Assembly (NCBI GenBank): GCA_030620125.1
Contig: JAUXFI010000002.1
Span: 1-25,265, forward strand
Direction: 5' to 3'
DNA from: Anaerolineae bacterium
GTDB taxonomy: Bacteria; Chloroflexota; Anaerolineae; B4-G1
Length of the DNA stretch: 25,265 nucleotides
This document shows positions 7,124 to 16,354 of the stretch, piece after piece. The notes beneath the pieces are model-generated. The model saw only the letters and a list, made by a program, of their open reading frames with translations, was not told the origin of the DNA and did not search any database. The position numbers were made by a program, and so were the translations under genes. Every line of letters starts with the position of its first letter. Within the stretch, counting starts at the first letter, position 1.

Positions 7124-7216
7124 GTCACCCTGAGCAGCTTGTCCTGAGTGAAACGAAGGAAAGCGAAGGGTCTCCATCACAGTATAATGAAGATTCTTCG
7201 CTACGCTCAGAATGAC
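7124..7216. repeat. Dispersed inverted-repeat element (MITE- or REP-like)
   Basis: The ends GTCACCCTGAGC (7124-7135) and GCTCAGAATGAC (7205-7216) are inverted repeats with 10 of 12 matches. The inside holds AGCGAAGGGTCTC near one end and an imperfect complement of it near the other. Elements with GTCATTCTGAGCG ends are common in intergenic space of many bacterial genomes, including Chloroflexota, to my knowledge. No open frame lies inside. Confidence 0.5.
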
Positions 7217-7220
7217 GGGT

Positions 7221-7239
7221 AACCACCAGAGTGGTTTTT
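7221..7239 (+). terminator. Weak intrinsic terminator after the reductase operon
   Basis: AACCAC (7221-7226) pairs with GTGGTT (7231-7236) around the loop CAGA, and a run of five T overlaps and follows the stem. The stem is short and only moderately GC-rich, so termination may be partial. Confidence 0.4.
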
Positions 7240-7310
7240 GGGGTACTACCAATAGTCAGTAGCGGCTAGTGGCTATCTGCCAACGGCCATCACCAACAGG
7301 AGGAAGAAAT

Positions 7311-8204
7311 ATGTCCCAGGGTAATATTTTAGTAGTCGAGGATGATTTCGACATCTCCAACATGCTGCGCATCTATTTCCATTCGCAGGGTTACGAGGTA
7401 TCGGTGGCCCCATGTGGCGAGGATGCGTTGGAGATGTGTCGGCATCAATTGCCCAACATCATTGTGCTGGATATAATGTTGCCGGACATGGATGGCTATG
7501 ACGTGTGCCGCAATTTGCGGGACAGTCTCCGCACCAGTCACATTCCGATCATCTTTCTGACGCAGAAAGACGAGCGTTCCGACAAGATCCACGGCCTCGA
7601 GTTGGGCGCCGACGACTATATCACCAAGCCTTTTGACGTGGAGGAGCTCAAGCTGCGGGTCAAGAACGCCATGGCCCGTGCCGCTTATGAAAGCTTGACC
7701 AATCCTACCACGGGGTTGCCCAGTGGCCGGTTGATCGAGGATCAGTTGCGGCGGTTGATGCGGCGGGATGACTGGGGCATCGTTTACGTAGGCATCGAGG
7801 GTTTCAGTATCTTTGGTGAAGCGTATGGCTTCGTGGCCGGGGACGAGGTGTTGCGTTTCGCCGCGATGATCCTGAATGAGGTGGTGGACGGACTAGGAAC
7901 GCCTGGCGACTTTATCGGTCACATCGGCGGCGATGACTTTATTGTCATCACCAACAAAGATCTCGCCGTACCCATGGCCAAGGAGATTGAGCACCGTTTT
8001 GACACCGAAGTGGGAACGCATTACGATTGGCAGTCGCGGGAGCAGGGTTACTTGATCGTGCGCGATGAGGCAGGTAACGAAACCAAGACCGATCTGATGA
8101 AGCTCTCCGTCGGTGTAGTGATGGCCGATGATGGCCCCTTTGTTGATATTCGGGAGATCACGGAAGCGTCCGCCAGTGCACGGCGCGAAGGACGGATCGG
8201 TTAG
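7311..8204 (+). CDS. Response regulator with degenerate GGDEF domain
   Basis: This 297-residue protein has a receiver domain at 3-120 with acidic pocket Glu10-Asp11-Asp12, phosphoacceptor Asp54 (VLDIMLP), Thr84 and Lys106 (YITKPF). A diguanylate-cyclase-like domain follows at about 127-295. It has the expected TGLP entry (133-137) but reads GGDDF at 206-210 instead of GG(D/E)EF. The Glu-to-Asp change at the fourth position makes cyclase activity uncertain; it may be inactive or bind nucleotide without making c-di-GMP. ATG 7311 is chosen because AGGAGGA lies seven bases upstream; longer in-frame starts fall in repeat sequence. It is followed at 158 bases by the hybrid kinase, a plausible phospho-donor. 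Confidence 0.85.
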   Translation: MSQGNILVVEDDFDISNMLRIYFHSQGYEVSVAPCGEDALEMCRHQLPNIIVLDIMLPDMDGYDVCRNLRDSLRTSHIPIIFLTQKDERSDKIHGLELGADDYITKPFDVEELKLRVKNAMARAAYESLTNPTTGLPSGRLIEDQLRRLMRRDDWGIVYVGIEGFSIFGEAYGFVAGDEVLRFAAMILNEVVDGLGTPGDFIGHIGGDDFIVITNKDLAVPMAKEIEHRFDTEVGTHYDWQSREQGYLIVRDEAGNETKTDLMKLSVGVVMADDGPFVDIREITEASASARREGRIG

Positions 8205-8362
8205 AAGCGCCAGACCTGTGGTGAGCGCAGCCGAACCATCCAGGCCAAGAGCGGAGATTTGGCAATCCCCTCAGAGCAGTTTTGGGTCCACTGAGACTGG
8301 GTCGCGGTGCAAAGCGTCACGGTCTCTGGGGGGAATTCCACACGTGAGAGCGAGCAGGTTGT

Positions 8363-11300
8363 ATGAGTGAACGGGTAGAGAAACGCCGGTATGAATGGCC
8401 AGATGTGGTCGTTGCTGTAGGCGCGGCGGGTTTGGCGCTTGGCCTGGTGGTGTGTGTGGCGCAGGCTACACCTGAGTGGGCCGCAGTTCTGCGCTACATG
8501 TTCATCTTGCCGGTGAGTCTGCTCGCCTATTGGTTCGGCCGCCGGGCAGCCTGGGTCGCAGCGATGGCTGGCGCGTTGCTCATCCTCGTTTCTTTGGTTG
8601 GCGTTCTCGTCGCCGAGGGGTTGTCCTCTTATGTCGTAGGGGGACTGCTTGCCAGTGGGCTGCTCTTTCCCGTGGCCTTGTTGGTCGTTCAGCAGGGGGA
8701 ACGGCGTAGGTCGGTCGAGGCGCTTTCCCGGCAACCACCGGACGAAGCGGCGGAGGCGCGGCAGGCTGTTGCTGATCAGGCCGCGGTCGCCGCTGAGAGT
8801 GTCCATCTCTATGCGGAGACTCGGTTGCGTGTGGAACAGCAGGAGGGGCTGGCCCGCATTGCTGCCCTCGCCACTTCCACGCTGGATTTGGACGAGTTGT
8901 TGGATCGGGTGATGAGTGAGACACTCCGGCTTCTGGAAGCGGAGAGGGGGGGGCTTTTACTCTACGACGAGCAGCAGGATGCACTGGTGGCGCGCTATCT
9001 GGCGTCGGCTGGCGCGGATCAGGAGGTTGTAGAGAGGTTCAAGATCCCTACCAGCGCCGAGGGATTCGAGCAGTCTATTTTCGTCCGTGGCGGGAGTTAC
9101 TTTTGCAACAGTCCTGAATCCGATCTCGATATCATCCCGGCTTATCGAACTCACATCAACGCGCTGGGCGTCCGGAATTTCGCCGGTGTAGCCTTGCGGT
9201 TGAAGGATCGCAATATCGGCGAGCTTTACCTGGGAGACCGCAAAGGTGGTTTCGGGCGCGAAGAGGTGCGGGTGTTAAAGACCGTCGCCGGGTACTTTGC
9301 CTCGGCTATCGAGAACAGCCGGTTGTACGAAGTGATGCGCAGGCGGGCGTCCGAGTTGGCCTCGCTGGCAGAGATTTCGGCTACCGTCAGCGAGTCGCTC
9401 GAATTGGAGCACGTGCTACAGACTATCGCCTCGGCGGTGTTGGAGATGGTGGGCTGTCAGTACTCGGCTATTTTCGTGTTGGATGAGGCGCAACACGTGC
9501 TGCGGCTGGCAATGACTCAGGGGCTCAGCGAAGAGTACGCGGCCGGGTCGCGGGTGCTCGTATTGGAGCGCGGGGGACGGGCACACGCGGTCGTGACTGG
9601 GGAACCGCTGATCGTCTCGGATGTCCAGGCCGACGCGAGCTTGCTGGCTTTCTCGCCACTGTCTACCCGGGAGGGGTTCCGCGCCTTCGCAGACTTGCCT
9701 CTCAAGCGGGCCGATCGTATCATCGGTATGCTCTCGGCCGTGTTCGTCGAGCCACACAAATTCTCCGAGACAGAGATCGAGTTGCTGACCGCGCTCGCCG
9801 ATCAAGCGGCGATTGCGATTGAGAACGCCCGTCTGTATGCGCAAACGGACGAGGAGTTGCGGCGCTGGGCGGAGGCGTTGAGCGCGCTGCAGCGCGTCAG
9901 TCGGGAGTTGAGCGCCACGCTGAACCTGGACCACATCCTCCAGTTGTTGTTGGAGGAGGCTGTACGGGTAGCGGGCGCCACGTTTGGCAATGTGATGCTG
10001 CGGGATAGAGACACCGGGCGCGTGCGGCTGCAGGTCGCGATTGGCTACAGCGATGAGGAGCGTTCTCGCACCGAGGAGTTTTTGATCTCTTCGCGGGGAA
10101 GCGTCGTCTCCGAGGTGCTGGAGACGGGCAAGCCGGTTCTCACCGCCGATGCCCAGATAGAGGCACGACCGGTCTGTGTGCGGACTGACACCCGTTCTGC
10201 TCTGACTGTTCCCATTCTCTTTGAGGAGCAGATCGCGGGTCTGATCAATCTGCGCAGCCTGGAGGCCAGCACCTTTGACGATAAGACACTCGAGTTCGTC
10301 CAGGCACTCGCCGCGCAGGCCGCCATCGCTATTGGCAACGCACTGCGTTATGAGGATCAGTTGGAGCGCGGGGAGTTACTGCGCCGCCGGGCTGACCAGC
10401 TCGCGTCGGTGCTGGAGGTTAGTCAGGCGTTGCGCTCGGACCGGCCTCTGGAGGAGGTACTGGAGGAGATAGCGTACGCGGTCCAGGAAGGCGTGGGGTT
10501 CAATCTGGTAGTGATCAGTGTATTGGAGGGGGATCCGCCCTATCAGCGTCGTGTGGCCGCCGCTGGCATTCCCATCGCCGACTTTGAACGTATGAAGGGG
10601 GTGCGGCATCCCTGGTCTATCGTAGCGGATGTGATGAGCGAGGAATTCCGCATCAGCCAGAGTTATTATATCCCGACCGAACGACAGGCGCATTGGCGTG
10701 ACCGCCTGGACGTGTACGAGGAGGAAGCCGAGGGCGTGGTACGCGAACCTGGTCGCTGGCACCCTCACGACGCCTTGTTCGTCCCGCTTATCGGACCTGG
10801 TGGGGATGTACGGGGTATGCTTTCGGTGGATCGGCCAGTCGGTGGTCGTATCCCGGATCGGGCCACCATTGAGGCGCTGGAGATTTTCGGGGCTCAGGCA
10901 GCGCTGGCTATCGAAAATGCGCTCCTGGTAGAGGAATTGCAGCGCCGCGCCGAGACGCTGTCCCTGTTCAACGAGGTCAGCCGTTCGGCCACGGCCAAGC
11001 TAGAGTTGAGCGCGGTGTTGGGCAGCGTTGCTGAGACGATTCCCCAATTGCTGGGGTGTGACTACAGCAGCATTTTCCTCCTGGATGCGGAGAGCGGGTG
11101 CTACGTGTCACGGGCAGTGCACGGGTTTGAGCTTGAGAGCATCCCGGAGAGACTCGTTGCTCTTGGTGAGGGGCCAGTAGGTGTGGTGGCCGAGAGTGGG
11201 ATGCCGCTGGCAGTGGACGATTTGGGTCAGGACCCACGTTTCGCCCCTGGCTTCATGGGAATCGAAATGGGGTCTGTGGTTCTAGCTCCCTTCACAGTCG

Positions 11301-13921
11301 GCAGCCAGGTTGTGGGTGTTCTATGTTTGGGTCGCCAGGAGCCTCACAGATTCTCGCCGGTTGAGGTGGCGACTCTCTCGGCGTTGGCCGACCAGGTAGC
11401 CGTAGCAGTGGAGAATGCGCGTCTATTCGACGAGGTGTGCAACTTTTCGCAGGAACTCGAGCAGCGCGTCGAGGAGCGCACCCAGGCATTGGCCGAGGCA
11501 ATGGAGGATCTGACCGAGGAGCGTGACCGGGTCGAGACGCTCTATCGCATCACCTCCCAGCTCTCTGCCAGTCTTGATCTCGACCGTGTGCTGAACCGCG
11601 CCCTGGATCTGGTCGTGGAGGCTGTGGGAGCCGAGCGGGCATCCATCTTGATGTTGGATCAGCAGTCCGGACAGTTGATCTACCGCGCGGCCCTGGGGGT
11701 AGAGTTCAAATTGCCGCCCGGCGGCATACCTACTCGCTTTTCTCGGGGCGAGGGTCTGGTGGGCTGGGTCGTCGAGCATCGTGAGGTGGCCATCGTGCCC
11801 GATGTTCGCGAGGATCCCCGCTGGGTGAAGCCACAGGAGGGGGGGCAGGAGTATCGCTCGGTGCTGGCTGTGCCTCTGCTGGTCGGTGACGATGTGCTTG
11901 GGGCGTTGCTTTTGTTCCATGCCGAGATCGATTTTTTCAACGAGGGGCACTTGGGCCTGGTGGAGACCGCTGCCATCCAGGTTGCCAGTGCCATCAATAA
12001 TGCCGAGCTCTATGGCTTGATCCGCGATCAGGCGGAGCGGCTGGGGAGTATGCTCAAGACTCAGAGAGTCGAGGCGGCCAAGAGCCAGGCTATCCTGGAG
12101 GGCGTGGCGGACGGAGTGATGGTTGCTGACGCCACGGGCAAAGTGATCTTGCTCAACGCGGCTGCGGAACGTATCCTAGAGTTGCCCCGCGAAGAGGCTC
12201 TGGGGCGGACGACCGGCGAAATGCTTGGACTGTACGGCAGCCAGGCGCGGGATTGGATGGAGATGGTCACCAAGTGGGCGGAGCGGAGCGAGACTTATGC
12301 CGTGGAAGAGTACCTGGCTACTCGCTTGAACATTGGAGACCGCATCGTCAGTGTCCACCTGGCACCGGCGCTGATGGGCGACGAGTTTCTGGGTACTGTC
12401 TCGGTGTTCCGTGACGTCACCGCCGGGGTGGAGGCTGATCGAGCCAAGACAGAGTTTGTCTCCACAGTCTCACACGAGTTGCGCACGCCGATGACCTCGA
12501 TCAAGGGATATGCCGACTTGCTTCTGATGGGAGCGGTCGGCATGTTGACGGACGATCAGCGTAGTTTCCTGACCATCATCAAGAGCAACGCTGACCGGCT
12601 CACTATGCTGGTCAACGACCTACTCGATATCTCGCGTATCGAAAGCGGGCGGGTGGAACTCTCGCCCAAGGCGATCGGCGTGGAGGGGGTGGTAAATCTG
12701 GTCGTTGCTGCAATGGGCGCCCGCGCGGTGGAGAAGGGAGTGACGCTGCGGAGCGACGTTCCACGCGATCTCCCCCAGGTCGTCGCCGAGCCAGATCGCG
12801 TGATCCAGATTATGACGAACCTGGTGGCGAATGCCCATCAGTACACGCCAACCGGCGGCGAGATCGTGGTGTCGGCTCGCGCGCACGACGACGAGGTACA
12901 CATTTCAGTGCGCGACACAGGCATCGGAATCGCGCCGGAGAATCAGGAAAAGTTATTCGGTCGCTTCTTCCGGGCCGATGACCCGCTGGTGCAAGAGACG
13001 CCTGGGACAGGGTTAGGGCTTGCCATTGTCAAGTCGCTGGTGGAGATGCACGGTGGGAGGATCTGGGTGGAGAGCGAGGTGGGGGAGGGAAGCCGGTTCA
13101 CGTTTACGCTCCCCAGCGCGGAAACGAAGCAGACGGCTCAGGTTGGAGGGAAAGCGGGGCGGCCCTCGGCGAAAGTGTTGATCGTCGAGGATGACCTCGA
13201 TGTGGCCAGGTTAATCGAACTGCACCTGGCTGGGAATGGACGGGAGGTGCTGGTCGCGCAGCGGGGTGATGAGGCGCTGGAGATAGCGCAGCGTGAGCGC
13301 CCAGACTTGATTACGTTGGATGTCATGCTCCCGGATATTGATGGCTTTGCCGTACTTGAGGAGTTGAAATCAAATCCCGATACGCGAGAGATTCCGGTGG
13401 TCGTCGTCTCGGTGTTGCCGGACCGGGAGGATGGCCTGCGGCTGGGGGCGGTGGATTACGTGACCAAGCCGATTGACGAGCAGCAATTGTTACACTCGGT
13501 GCGTCGGGTGCTCGCGCGGCGTGGAACGGTGCTGGTGGTGGACGATGACAAGGATAACCTCTCGCTGATGCGCGATATTCTGCGTGCCAGCGGTTTCGAT
13601 GTTCGGACGACCAGCAGGGGCGTGCGTGCCCTGCGCGTAGCGCGTGAGGTGCAGCCGGCCTTGATATTGCTCGATCTTGAACTGCGGGACCTGGATGGAC
13701 ACGCTGTCTTGAGACGGCTCAAGAGCAGTCCGGCGACTCGCGATATCCCGGTTGTGGTGATGACGGGGAGTGTGGCTATTGATGATGAGAAGCGACAGAA
13801 GGTCCTCGCCCTGGGCGCTGTCCACTTTATGTCCAAGCCGTTCTCCGTCGAGGGGTTGATAGAAGAGATCGAAACGGTTCTGTGGGAAGGCGACCAGTCT
13901 GAGCAGGGCGATACTGGTTGA
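8363..13921 (+). CDS. Membrane hybrid histidine kinase with six GAF domains, PAS and two receivers
   Basis: This 1852-residue sensor kinase begins with four predicted membrane helices (about 15-33, 41-59, 62-83, 87-110). Six GAF-type domains follow (about 173-318, 346-490, 522-660, 695-850, 881-1018 and 1073-1214), joined by helical linkers; the linker at 1026-1056 is a strong coiled coil. Next are a PAS domain (1240-1355), a HisKA domain with phosphoacceptor His1371 (SHELRTP), and a HATPase domain with N-box Asn1486/Asn1490, DTGIGI and GTGLGLA motifs (1475-1585). Two receivers close the protein: Asp1653/Lys1702 and Asp1771/Lys1825. No substrate-binding residues in the GAFs identify a ligand. 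The AGG at 8353 supports the start. A lone receiver gene follows 27 bases later, so a multistep relay is likely. Confidence 0.92.
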   Translation: MSERVEKRRYEWPDVVVAVGAAGLALGLVVCVAQATPEWAAVLRYMFILPVSLLAYWFGRRAAWVAAMAGALLILVSLVGVLVAEGLSSYVVGGLLASGLLFPVALLVVQQGERRRSVEALSRQPPDEAAEARQAVADQAAVAAESVHLYAETRLRVEQQEGLARIAALATSTLDLDELLDRVMSETLRLLEAERGGLLLYDEQQDALVARYLASAGADQEVVERFKIPTSAEGFEQSIFVRGGSYFCNSPESDLDIIPAYRTHINALGVRNFAGVALRLKDRNIGELYLGDRKGGFGREEVRVLKTVAGYFASAIENSRLYEVMRRRASELASLAEISATVSESLELEHVLQTIASAVLEMVGCQYSAIFVLDEAQHVLRLAMTQGLSEEYAAGSRVLVLERGGRAHAVVTGEPLIVSDVQADASLLAFSPLSTREGFRAFADLPLKRADRIIGMLSAVFVEPHKFSETEIELLTALADQAAIAIENARLYAQTDEELRRWAEALSALQRVSRELSATLNLDHILQLLLEEAVRVAGATFGNVMLRDRDTGRVRLQVAIGYSDEERSRTEEFLISSRGSVVSEVLETGKPVLTADAQIEARPVCVRTDTRSALTVPILFEEQIAGLINLRSLEASTFDDKTLEFVQALAAQAAIAIGNALRYEDQLERGELLRRRADQLASVLEVSQALRSDRPLEEVLEEIAYAVQEGVGFNLVVISVLEGDPPYQRRVAAAGIPIADFERMKGVRHPWSIVADVMSEEFRISQSYYIPTERQAHWRDRLDVYEEEAEGVVREPGRWHPHDALFVPLIGPGGDVRGMLSVDRPVGGRIPDRATIEALEIFGAQAALAIENALLVEELQRRAETLSLFNEVSRSATAKLELSAVLGSVAETIPQLLGCDYSSIFLLDAESGCYVSRAVHGFELESIPERLVALGEGPVGVVAESGMPLAVDDLGQDPRFAPGFMGIEMGSVVLAPFTVGSQVVGVLCLGRQEPHRFSPVEVATLSALADQVAVAVENARLFDEVCNFSQELEQRVEERTQALAEAMEDLTEERDRVETLYRITSQLSASLDLDRVLNRALDLVVEAVGAERASILMLDQQSGQLIYRAALGVEFKLPPGGIPTRFSRGEGLVGWVVEHREVAIVPDVREDPRWVKPQEGGQEYRSVLAVPLLVGDDVLGALLLFHAEIDFFNEGHLGLVETAAIQVASAINNAELYGLIRDQAERLGSMLKTQRVEAAKSQAILEGVADGVMVADATGKVILLNAAAERILELPREEALGRTTGEMLGLYGSQARDWMEMVTKWAERSETYAVEEYLATRLNIGDRIVSVHLAPALMGDEFLGTVSVFRDVTAGVEADRAKTEFVSTVSHELRTPMTSIKGYADLLLMGAVGMLTDDQRSFLTIIKSNADRLTMLVNDLLDISRIESGRVELSPKAIGVEGVVNLVVAAMGARAVEKGVTLRSDVPRDLPQVVAEPDRVIQIMTNLVANAHQYTPTGGEIVVSARAHDDEVHISVRDTGIGIAPENQEKLFGRFFRADDPLVQETPGTGLGLAIVKSLVEMHGGRIWVESEVGEGSRFTFTLPSAETKQTAQVGGKAGRPSAKVLIVEDDLDVARLIELHLAGNGREVLVAQRGDEALEIAQRERPDLITLDVMLPDIDGFAVLEELKSNPDTREIPVVVVSVLPDREDGLRLGAVDYVTKPIDEQQLLHSVRRVLARRGTVLVVDDDKDNLSLMRDILRASGFDVRTTSRGVRALRVAREVQPALILLDLELRDLDGHAVLRRLKSSPATRDIPVVVMTGSVAIDDEKRQKVLALGAVHFMSKPFSVEGLIEEIETVLWEGDQSEQGDTG

Positions 13922-13948
13922 TAGTTGGTGGGCGGGGTAGGGAGGGCT

Positions 13949-14329
13949 ATGCCAAAGATCCTTGTTGCTGAAGACGAACGGGACATCCGTGATCTAATTG
14001 GGTTCACGCTGCACTTTGCTGGATTCGAAGTGGTGTTGGCTGCCGATGGCATCGAGGCCGTCGAGAAAGCGCCGCTGGAGCAGCCCGATCTCATCATCCT
14101 CGATGTGCGTATGCCAAAGATGACAGGGTACGAGGCTTGTCGCCAGTTGAAGGAGAATCCTGCCACCAATGGTATCCCGATTGTTTTCCTCTCGGCCAAG
14201 GGGCAGGAAGAGGAGATCCAACAGGGCCTGGCTTCGGGAGCAGTGGAGTATATCGTGAAACCCTTCGCGCCGGACGAGTTAACCGATCAGGTCAAGGATA
14301 TTCTGCGGCGGGTGGGAGTTTCAGAGTAG
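13949..14329 (+). CDS. Single-domain response regulator (CheY-like)
   Basis: This 126-residue receiver has no output domain. The acidic pair Glu8-Asp9, phosphoacceptor Asp52 (ILDVRMP), Ser82 (LSAKG) and Lys104 (YIVKPF) are all present, so it should be phosphorylatable. The ATG at 13949 has GGGAGGG just upstream; an in-frame TTG at 13925 is less likely. Placed directly after the hybrid kinase, it is probably a relay or output partner of that kinase that acts by protein contact. Confidence 0.88.
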   Translation: MPKILVAEDERDIRDLIGFTLHFAGFEVVLAADGIEAVEKAPLEQPDLIILDVRMPKMTGYEACRQLKENPATNGIPIVFLSAKGQEEEIQQGLASGAVEYIVKPFAPDELTDQVKDILRRVGVSE

Positions 14330-14330
14330 C

Positions 14331-14357
14331 AGGAGGAACCTCGGTGGTTCAGCGATG
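14331..14357 (+). promoter_or_regulatory. Ribosome binding site with hairpin spacer
   Basis: The Shine-Dalgarno AGGAG (14331-14335) lies 19 bases from the ATG at 14355, too far for normal use. The bases between begin with GAACC (14336-14340), a loop TCGGT, then GGTTC (14346-14350), a perfect 5-bp hairpin. Folding leaves only AGCG plus the stem base between the two signals, which restores a usable distance. Similar structured spacers are known from phage T4 gene 38. No other Shine-Dalgarno is seen. Confidence 0.45.
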
Positions 14358-15140
14358 AGCGTCACTGTGATCAAGGATAGCCTCGTTCACTACGAGGTGC
14401 TCGGGCATGGAAGGCCGTTGGTCTTCCTCCATGGCTGGCTAGGGTCGTGGCGTTACTGGGTGCCAGCGATGGAGGGGTTGTCGGTCAAGTATCGTGCCTA
14501 TGCCATTGATCTGTGGGGCTTTGGCGCTTCAGACAAATCGAGTGCGCGTTACAGCATTGATGCATATCTCGAACTGCTCGAAGAGTTCCTGGATCAGTTG
14601 GGTGTCTGGCGCACTTCGCTGGTGGGGCATGCATTGGGTGGCGTGGTCGCGCTGCTGTTTGCGGCCCGGTTCCCCGATCGTGTGGAGCAAGTAATGGGAG
14701 TAGGCGTGCCCCTGGTGGGTGCGGACATTAACCGGCCGCTTGCCGGCCTTTCCAACAATGGGGAGGCGCTGGCGCGGCTGGTGGCGCGGCGAGCCAACTT
14801 TCCCGAGGTGAATATGGATGCGCACAAGGCTGACGTGTCTGCCATCACTCATAGCATGCGCTCGGCGATGGCGTGTGACCTGCGTCGCGTGTTGCCTCCT
14901 CTCGACATTCCTGCGCTCCTGTTGTACGGCGGAAATGACCCTCTCATCAAGCCGCCGCAGCAAGAATGGCTGGAGGATTGTGATGACAACGTGCGCGTCA
15001 TCTCCCTGGATGGGGTGCAGCATTTCCCGATGTTGGAGGAGCGGAACAAGTTCAACCGGCTGCTGATGGAGTTCCTCAACTCTGGGGGCGACCTGGCCTC
15101 ACTGGAGTTTAAGGAGGAGTGGCAGCGCCGCCTGCGATAA
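14355..15140 (+). CDS. Alpha/beta hydrolase paralogue lacking the catalytic serine
   Basis: This 261-residue alpha/beta-fold protein is a paralogue of the hydrolase at 3302; both share the VHYE start, HGWLxSW, the DLWGFGxS-type segment and the HFPM motif. The nucleophile elbow reads GHALGG, with Ala93 exactly where the paralogue has Ser93. The codon is GCA at 14631-14633, one base from a serine codon. The acid Asp195 (GGNDPLIKP) and His223 (VQHFPM) remain. The loss makes hydrolysis by the classical mechanism unlikely; a ligand-binding or regulatory role, or another mechanism, is possible. It follows the receiver gene with a hairpin-spaced ribosome site, so it may act downstream of the kinase. 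The frame is open and undamaged. Confidence 0.85.
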   Translation: MSVTVIKDSLVHYEVLGHGRPLVFLHGWLGSWRYWVPAMEGLSVKYRAYAIDLWGFGASDKSSARYSIDAYLELLEEFLDQLGVWRTSLVGHALGGVVALLFAARFPDRVEQVMGVGVPLVGADINRPLAGLSNNGEALARLVARRANFPEVNMDAHKADVSAITHSMRSAMACDLRRVLPPLDIPALLLYGGNDPLIKPPQQEWLEDCDDNVRVISLDGVQHFPMLEERNKFNRLLMEFLNSGGDLASLEFKEEWQRRLR

Positions 15141-15146
15141 TTATTA

Positions 15147-15167
15147 GCCGTTAGCCGTCAGCCGTTA
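15147..15167. repeat. Heptad tandem repeat before the first permease gene
   Basis: Three 7-base units, GCCGTTA, GCCGTCA and GCCGTTA, fill the start of the 73-base gap between the hydrolase-like and permease genes. The rest of the gap (GATAGCTGATGG and GCTGACTGCC) is a looser continuation. No Shine-Dalgarno is present in the gap. Confidence 0.6.
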
Positions 15168-15213
15168 GCAGATAGCTGATGGGTGCTGACTGCCAACTGC
15201 TAACCACTAAACT

Positions 15214-16326
15214 ATGTCCATCCGCCGGCTACTGGCCGTTGCCCGCAAAGAGTTCCGTCACATCACCCGTGATGTACGCACTTTTTTCCTCGTCACCGTT
15301 GCGCCAGCCTTTTTGTTGGTTACCTTCTCGTATGTCTTTGCCCTCGATGTTGACCGGGTGGATGTCGCCGTCCGTGACCTTGACCGTACTTCCCTTTCCC
15401 GCGAATTCGTCGCCAGTCTCACCGCCGGCGGGGACGTTGTCGTCGTTGCTTACGTGCAGCGCGAGGAGGAGATCGAGCCCCTGTTCACCCGCGACATTGC
15501 CGACCTGGCACTGGTGATCCCGCACGGCTTCGCTGACGCAGCACTGGGAGGTGGCCCTGCTCAGGTGCATTGCATCGTTGATGGCGCGGACGCGATCTCC
15601 ACTTACTACAGCATCGGCCTTCTGGAGAGCCACGTGAACGCCTTTGTTGCTGACCTGCGTGCCCGGCGATCAGGTGGCGTGGGCGGCAGCTTTATCGTCA
15701 GTGACCTCGCCTGGTACAATGAAACACTCAAATCGTTGATCAGCATGGTGCCCGGTATGATGGCTGTTATCCTCTGTATGCCCGCGCTGGCGTTGGCGCT
15801 GGCGTTGACTCGTGAAAAAGAGACCGGTTCTTTCGAGAACCTCATCGCCACACCGGTGCGTGGGACCGAGTACCTGCTCGGCAAGCTACTGGCTTATGAA
15901 ATTAGTGGCATGGTGAGTGTCGTCCTGACTTGGCTCATCGCCACACTGTGGTTTCGCGTCCCCTTTCGGGGCAGTTTCCCCGCCTTCCTCCTGCTAGCCG
16001 CCGATTACATGGTCGCCAGCATGGGTATCAGCCTGGTGATCTCCAACTTTGTCCGCAATCAGCAGACCGCAATGTTTCTCGTTTTGATGGTCTTTTTCGT
16101 GCCCAGTTTTTTTATCGCGGGTCTCATGCTCCCTGTCGCCGATGAACCCATCGCGCGGGCCGTCGCCTACGGACTACCGACTACTCATTTCATCGTCATC
16201 TGTCGCAGCGTGTTCCTGAAGGGTCTGGGGCTGGTTGCTCTGTGGAAGCAGGCATCTGTCCTTCTGGGAACTGGCATCGTTTCCCTGGCAATCAGTCTGT
16301 TCCTGTTCAGGAAAAAACTCGCCTGA
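15214..16326 (+). CDS. ABC-2 family permease (YhhJ/YbhS-like), first of a pair
   Basis: This 370-residue membrane protein has the ABC-2 permease plan: a cytoplasmic N-terminus (RRLLAVARKEFRHITRD), a first helix at about 24-43, an extracytoplasmic domain of about 125 residues with DLDRTSLSREF, then five hydrophobic helices from about 175 to the end. A cytoplasmic TREKETGSFENLIATP motif precedes the later helices; it is the coupling segment seen in YhhJ/YbhR/YbhS exporters. The ATPase partner is not in the window. It is followed at 28 bases by a second permease of the same kind, so they probably form a heterodimer exporter. There is no Shine-Dalgarno before ATG 15214. Confidence 0.88.
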   Translation: MSIRRLLAVARKEFRHITRDVRTFFLVTVAPAFLLVTFSYVFALDVDRVDVAVRDLDRTSLSREFVASLTAGGDVVVVAYVQREEEIEPLFTRDIADLALVIPHGFADAALGGGPAQVHCIVDGADAISTYYSIGLLESHVNAFVADLRARRSGGVGGSFIVSDLAWYNETLKSLISMVPGMMAVILCMPALALALALTREKETGSFENLIATPVRGTEYLLGKLLAYEISGMVSVVLTWLIATLWFRVPFRGSFPAFLLLAADYMVASMGISLVISNFVRNQQTAMFLVLMVFFVPSFFIAGLMLPVADEPIARAVAYGLPTTHFIVICRSVFLKGLGLVALWKQASVLLGTGIVSLAISLFLFRKKLA

Positions 16327-16336
16327 GTTCAGCCTT

Positions 16337-16350
16337 GTTCATTGTTCATT
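16337..16350. repeat. Heptad tandem repeat before the second permease gene
   Basis: GTTCATT occurs twice in tandem, followed by GCCC and the ATG at 16355. It occupies the place where a Shine-Dalgarno would be expected. Confidence 0.5.
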
Positions 16351-16354
16351 GCCC

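Noticed and set aside
7183..7188. TATAAT as a -10 box for the response-regulator gene
   Set aside because: No -35-like sequence lies 16-18 bases upstream, and the hexamer is inside a dispersed repeat.
13456..14199. A 247-codon minus-strand frame across the end of the hybrid kinase and the lone receiver
   Set aside because: It is the reverse complement of two receiver domains and shows only Ser/Arg-rich low-complexity sequence.
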